A stretch of DNA of 64,000 bases from Enterococcus wangshanyuanii (GTDB lineage Bacteria > Bacillota > Bacilli > Lactobacillales > Enterococcaceae). The stretch is taken from the NCBI RefSeq assembly GCF_002197645.1, contig NZ_CP021874.1:1550001-1614000 (forward strand), read 5' to 3'. Each line of letters opens with the position of its first letter. Position 1 is the first letter of the stretch. This document shows, in pieces, positions 27,531 through 37,528 of the stretch. A program made the position numbers and the translations under genes. A model generated the notes under the pieces. It was given only the letters and a program-made list of their open reading frames with translations, was not told the DNA's origin and made no database searches.

Positions 27531-28737
27531 CTTTAATAGTATCCTTCCATTCATGATCTAAAATGACAATGCCTTCGCCTGCATAGCGACCGCTAATAAA
27601 CATGTTCAGGTATTTCGTTTTATAAACTAAAGGTACTGTAGCGTGTTCTTCAAAGAAAGCAATATCAAAATAATATTCTCCCGTTAAAAGTGACATTTTG
27701 CCGTATTCTAAATAAAAAACATTTTTCCCTTTTTTCCAAGGGATCTTGATTTCATCAAGCAATGTATTTAGTCCACAGACATAATTGTTATCTACCGTTC
27801 GAATCGCAACACCGCAGACCGGTGATTTGATCGACTCATTCTTCACTGTATATTCAATTTTAAGTATCACTTTTTCATCTTGTGTTACGATCTCTAAAGG
27901 TTCCAATGCTGCATTCAATAATGTCGCTTTTTCGATATCGATGATATCTGGAACTGTCTCTTGATTTTGGATCGTTTTTTCTCGATCCACTGTTTTGATC
28001 GATTTTTTCTTTAAAAAGTTTTCGTAATTCGTCGTGACATCCATCGTATCACCAGACTCAACAACTTCACCATTTTTCAACCAAAACGTTCGGTCACAAA
28101 AACGACGAATCGAATTGACATCATGGGAGACGAATAAAATCGTTTTTCCTGAATTTTTGATTTCAGTAAATTTCTCCATACACTTCAGTTGGAACTCTAA
28201 ATCTCCAACAGCTAATGCTTCATCAACGATCAAAATATCCGGATCGACATTGATTGCTACAGCAAAAGCTAAGCGCACAAACATCCCGCTAGAATAGGTT
28301 TTGACCGGCTGATACAAATGATCACCGATATCTGCGAATTGGATCACATCATCCACACGTTCTTCCATCTCTTCTCTAGAAAAACCAAGGACCATTCCGT
28401 TTAAAAAGATATTTTCATATCCTGAATATTCTGGGTTAAAGCCTGATCCTAATTCCAATAAAGCCGAAATCTTGCCATCGATTTTCATCGTTCCTGCAGT
28501 CGGCGTCAAAACCCCTGTAATGATTTTCAAGATCGTTGATTTTCCTGAACCATTTTCACCAACAAAACCGATCATTTCACCTTTTTCAATTTGAAGCGTT
28601 ACATCTTTTAATGCATAAAAAAGATCATGATAGCTCTTTTTGAGCGGATTAAGTGCTTCTTTAAACCGATCTGACGGTTTTTTGTACATATTATAAGTTT
28701 TTGTAATATTTTGTATATCGATTGCATACTCTGCCAT
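27520..28737 (-). CDS. epaM: EpaM, ABC-2 polysaccharide exporter ATPase
   Basis: A 405-residue protein with a normal ABC domain (residues 1-240): Walker A GENGSGKST, signature YSSGM, Walker B DILIVDEAL, and VSHDVNSIRRF. The extra C-terminal domain of about 150 residues resembles the Wzt carbohydrate-binding beta-sandwich that recognises the modified end of the exported glycan. It forms the exporter with EpaL, encoded directly upstream, and exports the rhamnan backbone. EpaN, with a methyltransferase, is the next gene; a terminal modification read by the EpaM C-domain would fit the Wzm/Wzt O9a paradigm, but that is inference. Confidence 0.93.
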   Translation of the reverse strand: MAEYAIDIQNITKTYNMYKKPSDRFKEALNPLKKSYHDLFYALKDVTLQIEKGEMIGFVGENGSGKSTILKIITGVLTPTAGTMKIDGKISALLELGSGFNPEYSGYENIFLNGMVLGFSREEMEERVDDVIQFADIGDHLYQPVKTYSSGMFVRLAFAVAINVDPDILIVDEALAVGDLEFQLKCMEKFTEIKNSGKTILFVSHDVNSIRRFCDRTFWLKNGEVVESGDTMDVTTNYENFLKKKSIKTVDREKTIQNQETVPDIIDIEKATLLNAALEPLEIVTQDEKVILKIEYTVKNESIKSPVCGVAIRTVDNNYVCGLNTLLDEIKIPWKKGKNVFYLEYGKMSLLTGEYYFDIAFFEEHATVPLVYKTKYLNMFISGRYAGEGIVILDHEWKDTIKDEV

Positions 28738-28788
28738 GATTTACTCTCCTTGTACTTACCTGTCCCGTATTTTCTGTCTCCGTACTGA

Positions 28789-29583
28789 TTATAATACGTC
28801 TGAAAAATGCGGTTTTAGGCGTCTAAATACAACTGAACCTGCTAATAAAAGAATGATCGTAAAGCCCCAGAAATATAAGCCGTATTGCCAGCGTTCCCAG
28901 AACCAAGGACCATTTGTAAAGGAATCTCGATAGCCCTGAATAACATAGTACAGCGGATTGATTTTTAATAGTTTTTCAATCCAGCCGCTTGGTGACCAAA
29001 GAATCGGCAAAGTCCACATGATCGTTTGCATCGCCACATTGATAAACTGCATGATATCTGGTAAGAAAGGCTGTGTTGAGGCCGTTAACCACGTCACGCC
29101 TGTTAAAAAAATGATCAGACAGAACAAGTAATAGATTAACTGCAAAGCTTTCAATGTTGGGAAAACTCCGCTCAATGAAGTGATCCCGAAACCGATCAAG
29201 ATAAAGAATAGATGGGTATACAAGCTCGATAAAATTTTTGACGTTGGTAAAATCTGTACATTGAACACTACCTTTTTAACAAGATAGCTGTATTCTCTAA
29301 AAACATTAGTAGCGGATAATAATGAATCAGAGAAAAAGAACCACGGAATCAATCCCGTTACTAGGTAAACGATAAACGGATACGCTTCGTCCGCTCCCCG
29401 TGCACGAATTTGTGAAAATACAAACCAGTATGTCAACACGGTCACAAGAGGTGTAATGAACGCCCACACGATCCCCAGTGCAGAACCTGCATATTTTGAT
29501 TTAAAATCGTTAAATGAAAACTGGACCAGCAGTTTTCTATTCTCAAAGATATTTTTAAAAATCGATAGTGTCGCTCGTATCAT
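28789..29583 (-). CDS. epaL: EpaL, ABC-2 polysaccharide exporter permease
   Basis: A 264-residue ABC-2 type permease with six hydrophobic helices. The start MIRATLSIFKNIFENRKLL is followed by the amphipathic DFKSKYAGSALGIVWAF, the signature start of Wzm/TagG transporters. It pairs with the ATPase EpaM to move undecaprenyl-linked rhamnan across the membrane. It lies about 50 bp upstream of epaM and about 150 bp downstream of epaK, leaving room for an internal promoter. Length is normal. Confidence 0.93.
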   Translation of the reverse strand: MIRATLSIFKNIFENRKLLVQFSFNDFKSKYAGSALGIVWAFITPLVTVLTYWFVFSQIRARGADEAYPFIVYLVTGLIPWFFFSDSLLSATNVFREYSYLVKKVVFNVQILPTSKILSSLYTHLFFILIGFGITSLSGVFPTLKALQLIYYLFCLIIFLTGVTWLTASTQPFLPDIMQFINVAMQTIMWTLPILWSPSGWIEKLLKINPLYYVIQGYRDSFTNGPWFWERWQYGLYFWGFTIILLLAGSVVFRRLKPHFSDVL

Positions 29584-29734
29584 TGACTCTTTTCCTTTCT
29601 TGTTTCCGTTGCTTGATATTCTTCGTTAAAAATAAGCTGCATAACATTACTAGTTTAAAGAATATGTACTCTTTTTTCAAGTTATGTAAGTATTTTCTTA
29701 AGATTTACGAAAGCGGTACTCTTTTTAAGTACAG

Positions 29735-30079
29735 TTATTTCGCTAATTGAATGATCACGATCCCAAGGATGATCACCGCTGTACCGATCACAGTTCCCAA
29801 GGTCACTTGCTCATGCAAAATCAGTTTTGAACCTAATAATACAGCAATATTCGTACATGCAACACCTAATGGGACGATGTAAGAAACTTCCGATTTACTG
29901 ATGATGACCATCCATAGCACAAAGCTAAACATGTAGCATAAAAAACCAATGATCGTCGTTAGAGACATCGAAAAAGAAAAAACAGCATTCGTAAAATGGA
30001 TCGCTGTCGCTTGTGATCCTAATTTCACTAAGATCAGACCCGATGTAGATAAAACAACATAGATTAAAAATAGTAGCAT
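29735..30079 (-). CDS. epaK: EpaK, small four-helix SMR/EamA-like transporter
   Basis: A 114-residue protein made of four hydrophobic helices, with the SMR/ArnE-like features KSEVSYIVPLG and LHEQVTLGTVIGTAVIILG. Such small proteins flip polyprenyl-phosphate monosaccharides. Its start overlaps the epaJ stop (TAATG), and epaI-epaJ-epaK form a tight unit: a polyprenyl-phosphate sugar synthase, its small membrane partner and a flippase. This would deliver a sugar for an extracytoplasmic GT-C transferase, possibly EpaP. The letter symbol is by cluster order and less certain than the function class. Confidence 0.8.
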   Translation of the reverse strand: MLLFLIYVVLSTSGLILVKLGSQATAIHFTNAVFSFSMSLTTIIGFLCYMFSFVLWMVIISKSEVSYIVPLGVACTNIAVLLGSKLILHEQVTLGTVIGTAVIILGIVIIQLAK

Positions 30080-30420
30080 TATTTTTTCTCCTTTTTATCT
30101 TTTAAAATAGATAGTTCCTGAGTCAATAATTTAATTTGGTTTTGCTGCTTTGATAGTAGGGCAGAATTCTTGATTTCAATAAAAAGCAATACAAAGATCG
30201 CCATGATCAACAAAAAATTCGATGTGGTTTCAAACCCCAACTTCTTGCTTAACCATTCTGGTAATTCAGGAAATATCGCAACTACGACCAAGCCAACGGA
30301 AATGATCAGCCAGCGAATCGCATTTTTTAACAAAAACACATTTTTATTAATGGAACGAATAATGTAAATAAAGAAAATCAATGAGAACAAAACCATCTCA
30401 ACACGTAAAATGCCGCTCAT
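30079..30420 (-). CDS. epaJ: EpaJ, DUF2304 membrane protein
   Basis: A 113-residue protein with three hydrophobic helices and a charged C-terminal coiled-coil-like tail (LLSKQQNQIKLLTQELSILK). This is the DUF2304 layout. The streptococcal homologue GacJ binds and stimulates the polyprenyl-phosphate-GlcNAc synthase GacI; the same gene pair occurs here with EpaI. It overlaps epaI and epaK by single bases (TAATG), implying translational coupling. Confidence 0.85.
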   Translation of the reverse strand: MSGILRVEMVLFSLIFFIYIIRSINKNVFLLKNAIRWLIISVGLVVVAIFPELPEWLSKKLGFETTSNFLLIMAIFVLLFIEIKNSALLSKQQNQIKLLTQELSILKDKKEKK

Positions 30421-31148
30421 TAATCTCCCTCCCTCATAAAGCTTGATACAAGAATCGCCAAACTAACTTCAAACATGTAACGGACTGATGTAAATGCGCG
30501 AATCGAAGATTGACCGCCAGAACGTTCTCTCATATTCGCTGCAACTTCTTTGATCGTAAATTTCTTTTTCAGCAAATGAACCGTTGATTCAGGTTCAGGA
30601 TAACTCGTAGGATATTTCTTTGCAAAGTAAGCAATGATTTCTCGATTGCACGCCCGATAACCAGATGTTACATCATAGATTTTTTTTCCTGAAGACAGAT
30701 AAATCAAAAATGAAAGGATCCTGATGCCGACACGCCGCATAAAGGTTGTTTGAAAGGCTGTCTTTTCATTTGGTAAAAACCTCGAACCAATAACAAAGTC
30801 CGCTTGTTGCTTTATGATCGGCTGCACCACCGCATCTAGGCTGCGAATATCGTGCTGCCCATCTCCGTCAAATTGTACAGCAATGTCATACTTGTTTTTC
30901 TCAGCATAACGGTAGCCTGTTTGCACCGCTCCACCGATCCCCAGATTCATGACCAAATGAATCGAATTGATCTGATGTTCATTTAAGATCACTTGCGTTT
31001 TATCCGTCGATCCGTCGTTGATCACAACATAATCGATCGTATAAGAATAATCATTTTTATGGACTTCTTTGAATTGTTCGACTGAGCGAATCGTCTTCAA
31101 GATCGTCTCTTCTTCATTATACGCAGGAATAATCAAAAGAATCCGCAA
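30420..31148 (-). CDS. epaI: EpaI, polyprenyl-phosphate glycosyltransferase (DPM1/GacI-like)
   Basis: A 242-residue GT2 of the dolichol-phosphate mannose synthase type: LLIIPAYNEEETI, VVINDGSTDKT, NLGIGGAVQTGYRYA and QFDGDGQHD are all present. There are no large membrane domains, so it likely relies on the neighbouring DUF2304 protein EpaJ for membrane activity, as GacI does with GacJ. The start is a TTG with GGAGGG 6 bp upstream. It makes an undecaprenyl-phosphate sugar (glucose or GlcNAc) for a side-chain transfer outside the cell. Confidence 0.9.
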   Translation of the reverse strand: MRILLIIPAYNEEETILKTIRSVEQFKEVHKNDYSYTIDYVVINDGSTDKTQVILNEHQINSIHLVMNLGIGGAVQTGYRYAEKNKYDIAVQFDGDGQHDIRSLDAVVQPIIKQQADFVIGSRFLPNEKTAFQTTFMRRVGIRILSFLIYLSSGKKIYDVTSGYRACNREIIAYFAKKYPTSYPEPESTVHLLKKKFTIKEVAANMRERSGGQSSIRAFTSVRYMFEVSLAILVSSFMREGD

Positions 31149-31267
31149 GATAAGCCCTCCATCCAGTAATATTCACTTTCTTTTATTGTATCTCTAGTTC
31201 ACATCAACAACAGACAGAACAATAGAATCAAATAACTGCTTCTATTGTCTGTTTGTCTATTGCTAGT

Positions 31268-32110
31268 TTATTTTGTGACTTGTGTCAACATCGCTGCTAA
31301 GGCTTCTTGCCAAGTCGGAATCTTAAACCCTAAGGCTTTTGTTTTATCAAGATCCATCACAGAGTATTTAGGTCGAGTCGCTTTTTGTGGGAACTTACTT
31401 GAATCCACAGGCAAAACGTCAACATCCTTGTCTTTTAAAATTTCTTTGGCAAATTCATACCAACTGCAACTGTTGTCATTCGATAAATGATAGACGCCAT
31501 AAGGTACTTTCTCTTTAATAGCAAAAGTCATAAATTCAGCTAATGTTCTTGTCCATGTCGGACGACCAAATTGATCATCTACCACAGTCAATTGTTTGTT
31601 TGTTTCTGCTAAGCGCTGCATCGTGAAGACAAAATTATGTCCATATTGCCCAAACACCCAAGATGTCCGAATGATATAATAGTCTTCCATGATTTCTTGT
31701 ACGATTTGTTCCCCTAATAGTTTTGTACGCCCATACTCATTTTGAGGGTTTGTTTGATCGTCCGTCTTGTAGGTGTCTTCTTTTTTCGTTCCATCAAATA
31801 CGTAATCTGTACTTACATAAACCAAGGTTGCACCGACTTTTTGTGCCGCAAGAGCCACATTACGCGTGCCATCTACATTGATTTTTTCATCTAGTTCTTT
31901 ACCCTCGTCTTCAGCCTTATCAACTGCTGTATAGGCTGCACAATGGTAGATCACCTCGGGCTTTAAATCTGTAATAAAGGCCATCGTTTGTTCTGCATCA
32001 GTGATATCCATCTCTTTTGAATCTGTTGACACATACTCTAAACCTTGTTCATCAAGTAAATGACGTAATTCTGTTCCTAGTTGTCCATTTCCGCCAGTTA
32101 AAAGTATCAT
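31268..32110 (-). CDS. rmlD: dTDP-4-dehydrorhamnose reductase (EpaH)
   Basis: A 280-residue SDR that makes dTDP-L-rhamnose in the last step of the pathway. It has GGNGQLGTEL at the N-terminus, YVSTDYVFDGT, the catalytic YGRTKLLGE, and RTSWVFGQYG. It is separated from rmlB by about 190 bp that contain an interspersed hairpin repeat. The product feeds the rhamnosyltransferases EpaB, EpaC and EpaD. Confidence 0.96.
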   Translation of the reverse strand: MILLTGGNGQLGTELRHLLDEQGLEYVSTDSKEMDITDAEQTMAFITDLKPEVIYHCAAYTAVDKAEDEGKELDEKINVDGTRNVALAAQKVGATLVYVSTDYVFDGTKKEDTYKTDDQTNPQNEYGRTKLLGEQIVQEIMEDYYIIRTSWVFGQYGHNFVFTMQRLAETNKQLTVVDDQFGRPTWTRTLAEFMTFAIKEKVPYGVYHLSNDNSCSWYEFAKEILKDKDVDVLPVDSSKFPQKATRPKYSVMDLDKTKALGFKIPTWQEALAAMLTQVTK

Positions 32111-32192
32111 TCGTAATTGCTCCTCTCAGAAACAAAGGGACCACCAAGTGACATTCACCTAATGATTGCATTCCTTTGTCATTTCGTATTTA

Positions 32193-32233
32193 GAGCGTGG
32201 AGCAAAACCAATGCTTAGTTTTGTCCCACGCTC
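32193..32233. repeat. Interspersed GAGCGxGGxxCAAAAC hairpin, copy 1
   Basis: The arms GAGCGTGGAGCAAAAC and GTTTTGTCCCACGCTC form an imperfect palindrome between rmlB and rmlD. Related hairpins occur at 37424-37462, 45824-45866 and 56553-56594. Confidence 0.75.
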
Positions 32234-32299
32234 AATAAGTCACTATTTTAATCTTACTTGGTTAAAATCAGGTACATGACATCGGTAAAATGATATCGA

Positions 32300-33352
<1,053 letters not shown>

Positions 33353-33925
33353 TTAGATTTCACCATAGACAAATGGATTTTCTGCTTCAAATTCTTTTAA
33401 TGTCGGGTGATTTTTATCCTTTTCAGACGTAATTGCTTTTTGAATATCGATCGGCCAGTCGATCGATAAATCTGGATCGTCAAATGCGATTCCGCCATCA
33501 GCAGGAGCATTATAGTAATTGTCGCATTTATACATGAAGTTGACATTTGGCGTCAACGTCACAAAACCATGTGCATAGCCTTTAGGTACTAACAATTGAC
33601 GATGGTTATGTTCAGATAAAATGTACCCTTCCCATTGACCATACGTTGGACTGCCTTTACGGATATCTACAATAACATCCAGAACTGCACCAGTCACCAC
33701 ACGAATCAATTTGGTTTGAGCGGCTTCTCCTTTTTGGAAGTGCAGCCCGCGTAACACGCCTGCTTCACTTGATAGAGAATGGTTATCTTGGACAAAGTCA
33801 AAGTCTAGTCCGTGCGCCAAAAATTTTTCCTTTGAATAGCTTTCAGTGAAAAAACCACGGTGGTCGCCAAACACGTCCATCTCAATGATTTTTACATCTT
33901 GTAATTTTGTATCAATAACTTTCAT
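33353..33925 (-). CDS. rmlC: dTDP-4-dehydrorhamnose 3,5-epimerase (EpaF)
   Basis: A 190-residue cupin-fold epimerase. It has DHRGFFTESYSKEKF, FVQDNHSLS, GVLRGLHFQ with the catalytic His, and PKGYAHGFVTL. This is the third step in dTDP-L-rhamnose synthesis. It starts 13 bp after rmlA and is cotranscribed with it. Confidence 0.96.
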   Translation of the reverse strand: MKVIDTKLQDVKIIEMDVFGDHRGFFTESYSKEKFLAHGLDFDFVQDNHSLSSEAGVLRGLHFQKGEAAQTKLIRVVTGAVLDVIVDIRKGSPTYGQWEGYILSEHNHRQLLVPKGYAHGFVTLTPNVNFMYKCDNYYNAPADGGIAFDDPDLSIDWPIDIQKAITSEKDKNHPTLKEFEAENPFVYGEI

Positions 33926-33938
33926 CTATTTCTCGCCC

Positions 33939-34808
33939 CTACTCTGCTTCTGCTAATCGTAACAAGTATTGTCCATAACCGTTTTTCTTCAGCGGCTGTG
34001 CTAGTTCGATCAATGCGTCTTTTGTGATGTAGCCCATTCTATAAGCGATTTCCTCTAAACAAGCGACCTTCAAGTTTTGGCGTTTTTCGATCGTTTCGAT
34101 AAATGTCGATGCCTCTAATAATGACTCATGGGTTCCTGTATCTAGCCAAGCGTAGCCTCTACCCATGACTTCTACAGATAATTTATTTTTTTCTAAATAG
34201 ACTTTATTCACATCTGTGATCTCTAATTCGCCACGATCAGATGGTTTGATATTTTTGGCGATTTCCACCACATCGTTATCATAGAAATAAAGACCTGTAA
34301 CAGCATAGTTTGACTTAGGTTTTTCTGGTTTTTCTTCAATCGAAAGAGCCTGCATCTCCCCATCAAATTCAACAACACCGAAGCGTTCCGGATCATTCAC
34401 GTGATAGCCGAAAACAGTCGCCCCGCTTTCTTTTGAAGCCGCTCGTTGAAGCATGCTAGATAAGCCTCCGCCATAATAAATGTTATCTCCTAATACAAGA
34501 CAAACACTATCATCACCGATAAACTCTTCGCCAATAATAAAGGCTTGAGCCAGTCCGTCCGGGCTTTCTTGAACCGCATATTCAATATGAATCCCCAAAT
34601 CTTTTCCGTCTCCAAAAAGACTTTCAAATCTTGGTGTGTCATCCGGCGTTGAAATGATCAAAATTTCTTTGATTCCTGCCAGCATTAGTGTTGACATTGG
34701 ATAATAGATCATTGGTTTGTCATAGACCGGCATTAGTTGTTTTGATGTGGCTTTCGTTAATGGATATAGTCTGGTTCCACTTCCTCCAGCTAAGATGATC
34801 CCTTTCAT
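33939..34808 (-). CDS. rmlA: Glucose-1-phosphate thymidylyltransferase (EpaE)
   Basis: A 289-residue nucleotidyltransferase: [42 protein letters not shown], and [13 protein letters not shown] match RmlA. It commits glucose-1-phosphate to dTDP-rhamnose. A good promoter, TTTACA-17-TAAAAT, lies about 90 bp upstream, with a perfect palindrome over the -35 box, so rhamnose supply can be controlled separately from epaA-D. Confidence 0.97.
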   Translation of the reverse strand: MKGIILAGGSGTRLYPLTKATSKQLMPVYDKPMIYYPMSTLMLAGIKEILIISTPDDTPRFESLFGDGKDLGIHIEYAVQESPDGLAQAFIIGEEFIGDDSVCLVLGDNIYYGGGLSSMLQRAASKESGATVFGYHVNDPERFGVVEFDGEMQALSIEEKPEKPKSNYAVTGLYFYDNDVVEIAKNIKPSDRGELEITDVNKVYLEKNKLSVEVMGRGYAWLDTGTHESLLEASTFIETIEKRQNLKVACLEEIAYRMGYITKDALIELAQPLKKNGYGQYLLRLAEAE

Positions 34809-34896
34809 GAAAAAACTCCTTACTACTAATTTTATTTTATTTCTTTTTCATTCGCATCACTAGTTATTATTGCATTATTACCTTTAATTGTCATTC

Positions 34897-34925
34897 ATTT
34901 TAACGATATTTTACACAACTGTAAA
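34897..34925 (-). promoter_or_regulatory. Promoter for rmlACBD with an overlapping palindrome
   Basis: The -35 box TTTACA (34920-34925), a 17-bp spacer and the -10 box TAAAAT (34897-34902) read on the minus strand. The perfect inverted repeat ATTTTACA-CAAC-TGTAAAAT at 34908-34927 covers the -35 box and looks like an operator. Confidence 0.6.
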
Positions 34926-34936
34926 ATAGTCACTTA

Positions 34937-35650
34937 TTAGACATTAAAGAGAAGGCGTTTCAACAGTGCATAACTGATGGCGAATCGCCATTTCAGCTGT
35001 TGATAAAAACTCGCTTTAGTGTTTATCTCACTCGCATTCGCATCATGTCTTCTATATAAAGTCAGTGGTTGTGTGATCAAGGCGCTTTTTTTCTTATACG
35101 CTGCAATCAAGCCTATCCACATATCATGCATCGGAACTTCTGCTGGAACTGGTAAGATCTTTGCCTTCAATCCGCTCCTAAAAGCCATCCCTGCGCCAAT
35201 ATATTTGTTTTTCACTATATTGTGGAAAAAGCCCAGTTTGACCTTGCGGTATGTAAAATAAGAAGGCTCGATCGTATCCAACCGCTCATCCACAATCACT
35301 AAATCACTGATGACCAAGTCGATTTTTGGATGGTTCTCAAAAAAAGCCAACGTTGTTTGAACTTTTTCTGGAAGCCAAACGTCATCTTGATCTGCTAAAA
35401 AAATATACTCCCCACAGCTTTGCTCAATAGCAAATTCAAAATTTGCGATCACACCTTTTCCAGGCCCTTTGAACAACTTGACCCGTGGATCACTTGCTGC
35501 ATATTCTTTTAGTATAGTGTACGTTTCATCTTTCGACCCATCGTCAGAAACGATCACTTCATCTTCCTCTGACAGCTGTATCAAAATACTATTTAATTGT
35601 TCCTGTAAATATTTTTCGCCATTATACGTGGCAATACAAACTGAGATCAT
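34937..35650 (-). CDS. epaD: EpaD, rhamnosyltransferase-type GT2
   Basis: A 237-residue GT2 with ISVCIATYNGEKYLQEQLNS, VSDDGSKDET and FLADQDDVW, the signature of RgpB/WchF-like rhamnosyltransferases. The D-Q-D-D metal site is intact. It directly abuts epaC (stop and start adjacent) in the epaABCD order known from E. faecalis. It likely adds rhamnose to the lipid-linked chain started by EpaA. The rmlA promoter follows, so this is probably the end of the first epa transcript. Confidence 0.92.
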   Translation of the reverse strand: MISVCIATYNGEKYLQEQLNSILIQLSEEDEVIVSDDGSKDETYTILKEYAASDPRVKLFKGPGKGVIANFEFAIEQSCGEYIFLADQDDVWLPEKVQTTLAFFENHPKIDLVISDLVIVDERLDTIEPSYFTYRKVKLGFFHNIVKNKYIGAGMAFRSGLKAKILPVPAEVPMHDMWIGLIAAYKKKSALITQPLTLYRRHDANASEINTKASFYQQLKWRFAISYALLKRLLFNV

Positions 35651-36484
35651 TTATTTTCCTTTCGACAATTTGCGATATTCTGAAAATGTACGGCGCCAAA
35701 TCGCTCGATTTTTTACCCGTAAAAACTGTTTGATGGTTCTAAGCAACAAATGCTTTTTATGTTCAGTAAATTTATCATGCTCGTATTTTTGGTAAAAAAG
35801 TGATTCCGCCTGAATGATCGATTCATAGCGTTTAAGACTAACAGCTGAATAATCTAACACAGACAACTCATGATCGACATGTTCATCTAACACACAAATC
35901 TTTTTCTGCAATCGATGAAGCTGCCAGAATAACCAATGATCTAAAAAATCCAGTGGAAATTCTAAATTGAATGTCCTTAAAAGCCGCAATGTTTCCTTAG
36001 GAAGTGCCGTGCCAGAGTTGATGCTCATGATTTTCTCTGTATAAATCCCTGCCTCTGGAAAAGTGGATGATCGACCGATATAGTGTTCTGACAACACAGG
36101 CGAGATTTGTCTACCATGTGATTGGACGATCGGAACATATGCCCCAATATCTATAGTAACAGTTAGTCCAAGGAGCTTTTCGATATAAGAAGCCTTGATC
36201 GTTGTATCTTGATCCAATAATAATAATAAGTCTCCCTGAACTTCTATACAGAAGTCTTTTGCAGCATTGTAAGCTACAGCAAGACCAAGATTAGTTTCAT
36301 CATGGAAGTAATGGACATTATGTTCATGAAACAACATATCTTCTTGGGCTTTAGGACTATTATCATAAACAAATAAGTGCATTGATTTCTCTGTCGCTAA
36401 AAACTTCCGTAACAAAGAATAACTTGGAGTCTGTGCAAATTCAGTTTGGTATAAAACAATCGCAATGACCAGACTATTTGACAT
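35651..36484 (-). CDS. epaC: EpaC, GT2 rhamnosyltransferase
   Basis: A 277-residue GT2 related to RgpA/RfbF-type rhamnosyltransferases: VIAIVLYQTEFAQ at the start, FVYDNSPKAQE, NLGLAVAYNAA and LLLDQDTTI are visible. The frame is open to 36505, but GGAGG lies 8 bp before the ATG at 36484, and that ATG overlaps the epaB stop (ATGA), a typical coupled start, so I chose it. It acts on the cytosolic face with EpaB and EpaD. Confidence 0.9.
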   Translation of the reverse strand: MSNSLVIAIVLYQTEFAQTPSYSLLRKFLATEKSMHLFVYDNSPKAQEDMLFHEHNVHYFHDETNLGLAVAYNAAKDFCIEVQGDLLLLLDQDTTIKASYIEKLLGLTVTIDIGAYVPIVQSHGRQISPVLSEHYIGRSSTFPEAGIYTEKIMSINSGTALPKETLRLLRTFNLEFPLDFLDHWLFWQLHRLQKKICVLDEHVDHELSVLDYSAVSLKRYESIIQAESLFYQKYEHDKFTEHKKHLLLRTIKQFLRVKNRAIWRRTFSEYRKLSKGK

Positions 36485-37266
36485 CAGAAAAACCTCCAGC
36501 CCCATTTATTAAAAAATTTAACCATCGATTGTAAAAAGATTTTAAAGAGCTTTTTGTTTTTATGCGCACCTTTTTCATATAAATGAACCACTGTTTCAAA
36601 GGGTGTATACAAAATTTTATAGCCGGCCTTACCAAAACTCATACACAGATCATTGTCTTCAAAATACATGAAGAAGCGTTCATCAAAGCCGCCTATTTCT
36701 TTAAACTTATCTATATCGACCAGCATCAAACAGCCAGAGCCCATCTTGATATACGTTGTGCGATCCTCAGGCAAATCACGACACTCATAGTAGCTTAATC
36801 GTTTATCAAACAGCTTTTTGACAAACTGAAAAGGTACAAAGCGAAGCATATAATCAAACACATCTAATTTTTGACGGACTAAATACTGCGTCGTTCCATC
36901 TGTATTCAGCACTTTGGGACAAACCGCAGCCAGCTGCTCTTCTTCTTTCAAGCGTTGAACTAGCTGATCCAAAACTGCTTTTGTAATCAGAACATCCGGG
37001 TTAAAAATCACGCCAAACCGAGTGTCGACTTGCTTCAATACTTGATTATGCCCATGACCAAATCCACTATTTTCCTCCGACAAATGGAGTGAAATAAACG
37101 AACCATAACTTTTTAAACGTTCTATGTAGTTTTGCTCTGATGCATTATCGAATATATGTATATCGTATTTTGACTTTGAACCTAGCTCATTCTTTAAATT
37201 ATCAAGCACGTCAAAAATATGACGGCTATTGTGAGTAACAATGGAAATCGTTATTCTATCATTCAT
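36484..37266 (-). CDS. epaB: EpaB, GT2 rhamnosyltransferase
   Basis: A 260-residue GT2 of the WbbL/RgpB group: TISIVTHNSRHIFDVL, IFDNASEQN, NSGFGHGHNQ, GVIFNPDVLI and a GFDERFFMYFEDNDLC acceptor-loop motif. Such enzymes transfer the first rhamnose to GlcNAc-PP-undecaprenol. The ATG at 37281 lacks a proper ribosome binding site, and GAGGGG sits 7 bp before the ATG at 37266, so I chose the latter. The stop overlaps the epaC start. A hairpin repeat lies in the gap between epaA and epaB. Confidence 0.93.
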   Translation of the reverse strand: MNDRITISIVTHNSRHIFDVLDNLKNELGSKSKYDIHIFDNASEQNYIERLKSYGSFISLHLSEENSGFGHGHNQVLKQVDTRFGVIFNPDVLITKAVLDQLVQRLKEEEQLAAVCPKVLNTDGTTQYLVRQKLDVFDYMLRFVPFQFVKKLFDKRLSYYECRDLPEDRTTYIKMGSGCLMLVDIDKFKEIGGFDERFFMYFEDNDLCMSFGKAGYKILYTPFETVVHLYEKGAHKNKKLFKIFLQSMVKFFNKWGWRFF

Positions 37267-37423
37267 ATTTTTGCCCCTCATTAAAAGTAACAGTCTGATG
37301 AGTCTTTAGGTTTCGTTCATTATCCCTTACTAACTCGTTCATTTATCACGTTTTTCTCAGCAGTACTTTCTATTGATAACTCTCTTAATGTGACTCGTTT
37401 TTTTATAATCAAGTGAATCTTAT

Positions 37424-37462
37424 GAGAGCGGAGCAAAACTTGATTTGTTTTGTCCCGCTCTC
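37424..37462. repeat. Interspersed hairpin repeat, copy 2
   Basis: The arms GAGAGCGGAGCAAAAC and TTTTGTCCCGCTCTC lie in the epaA-epaB gap. There is no T-run beside it, so it is not an ordinary terminator. Confidence 0.75.
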
Positions 37463-37528
37463 TTACTTTACTTAATGACTAAATTATAACATAGCTGAAA
37501 AAGTCAGCAAAGATTCTTCTAAACACTT

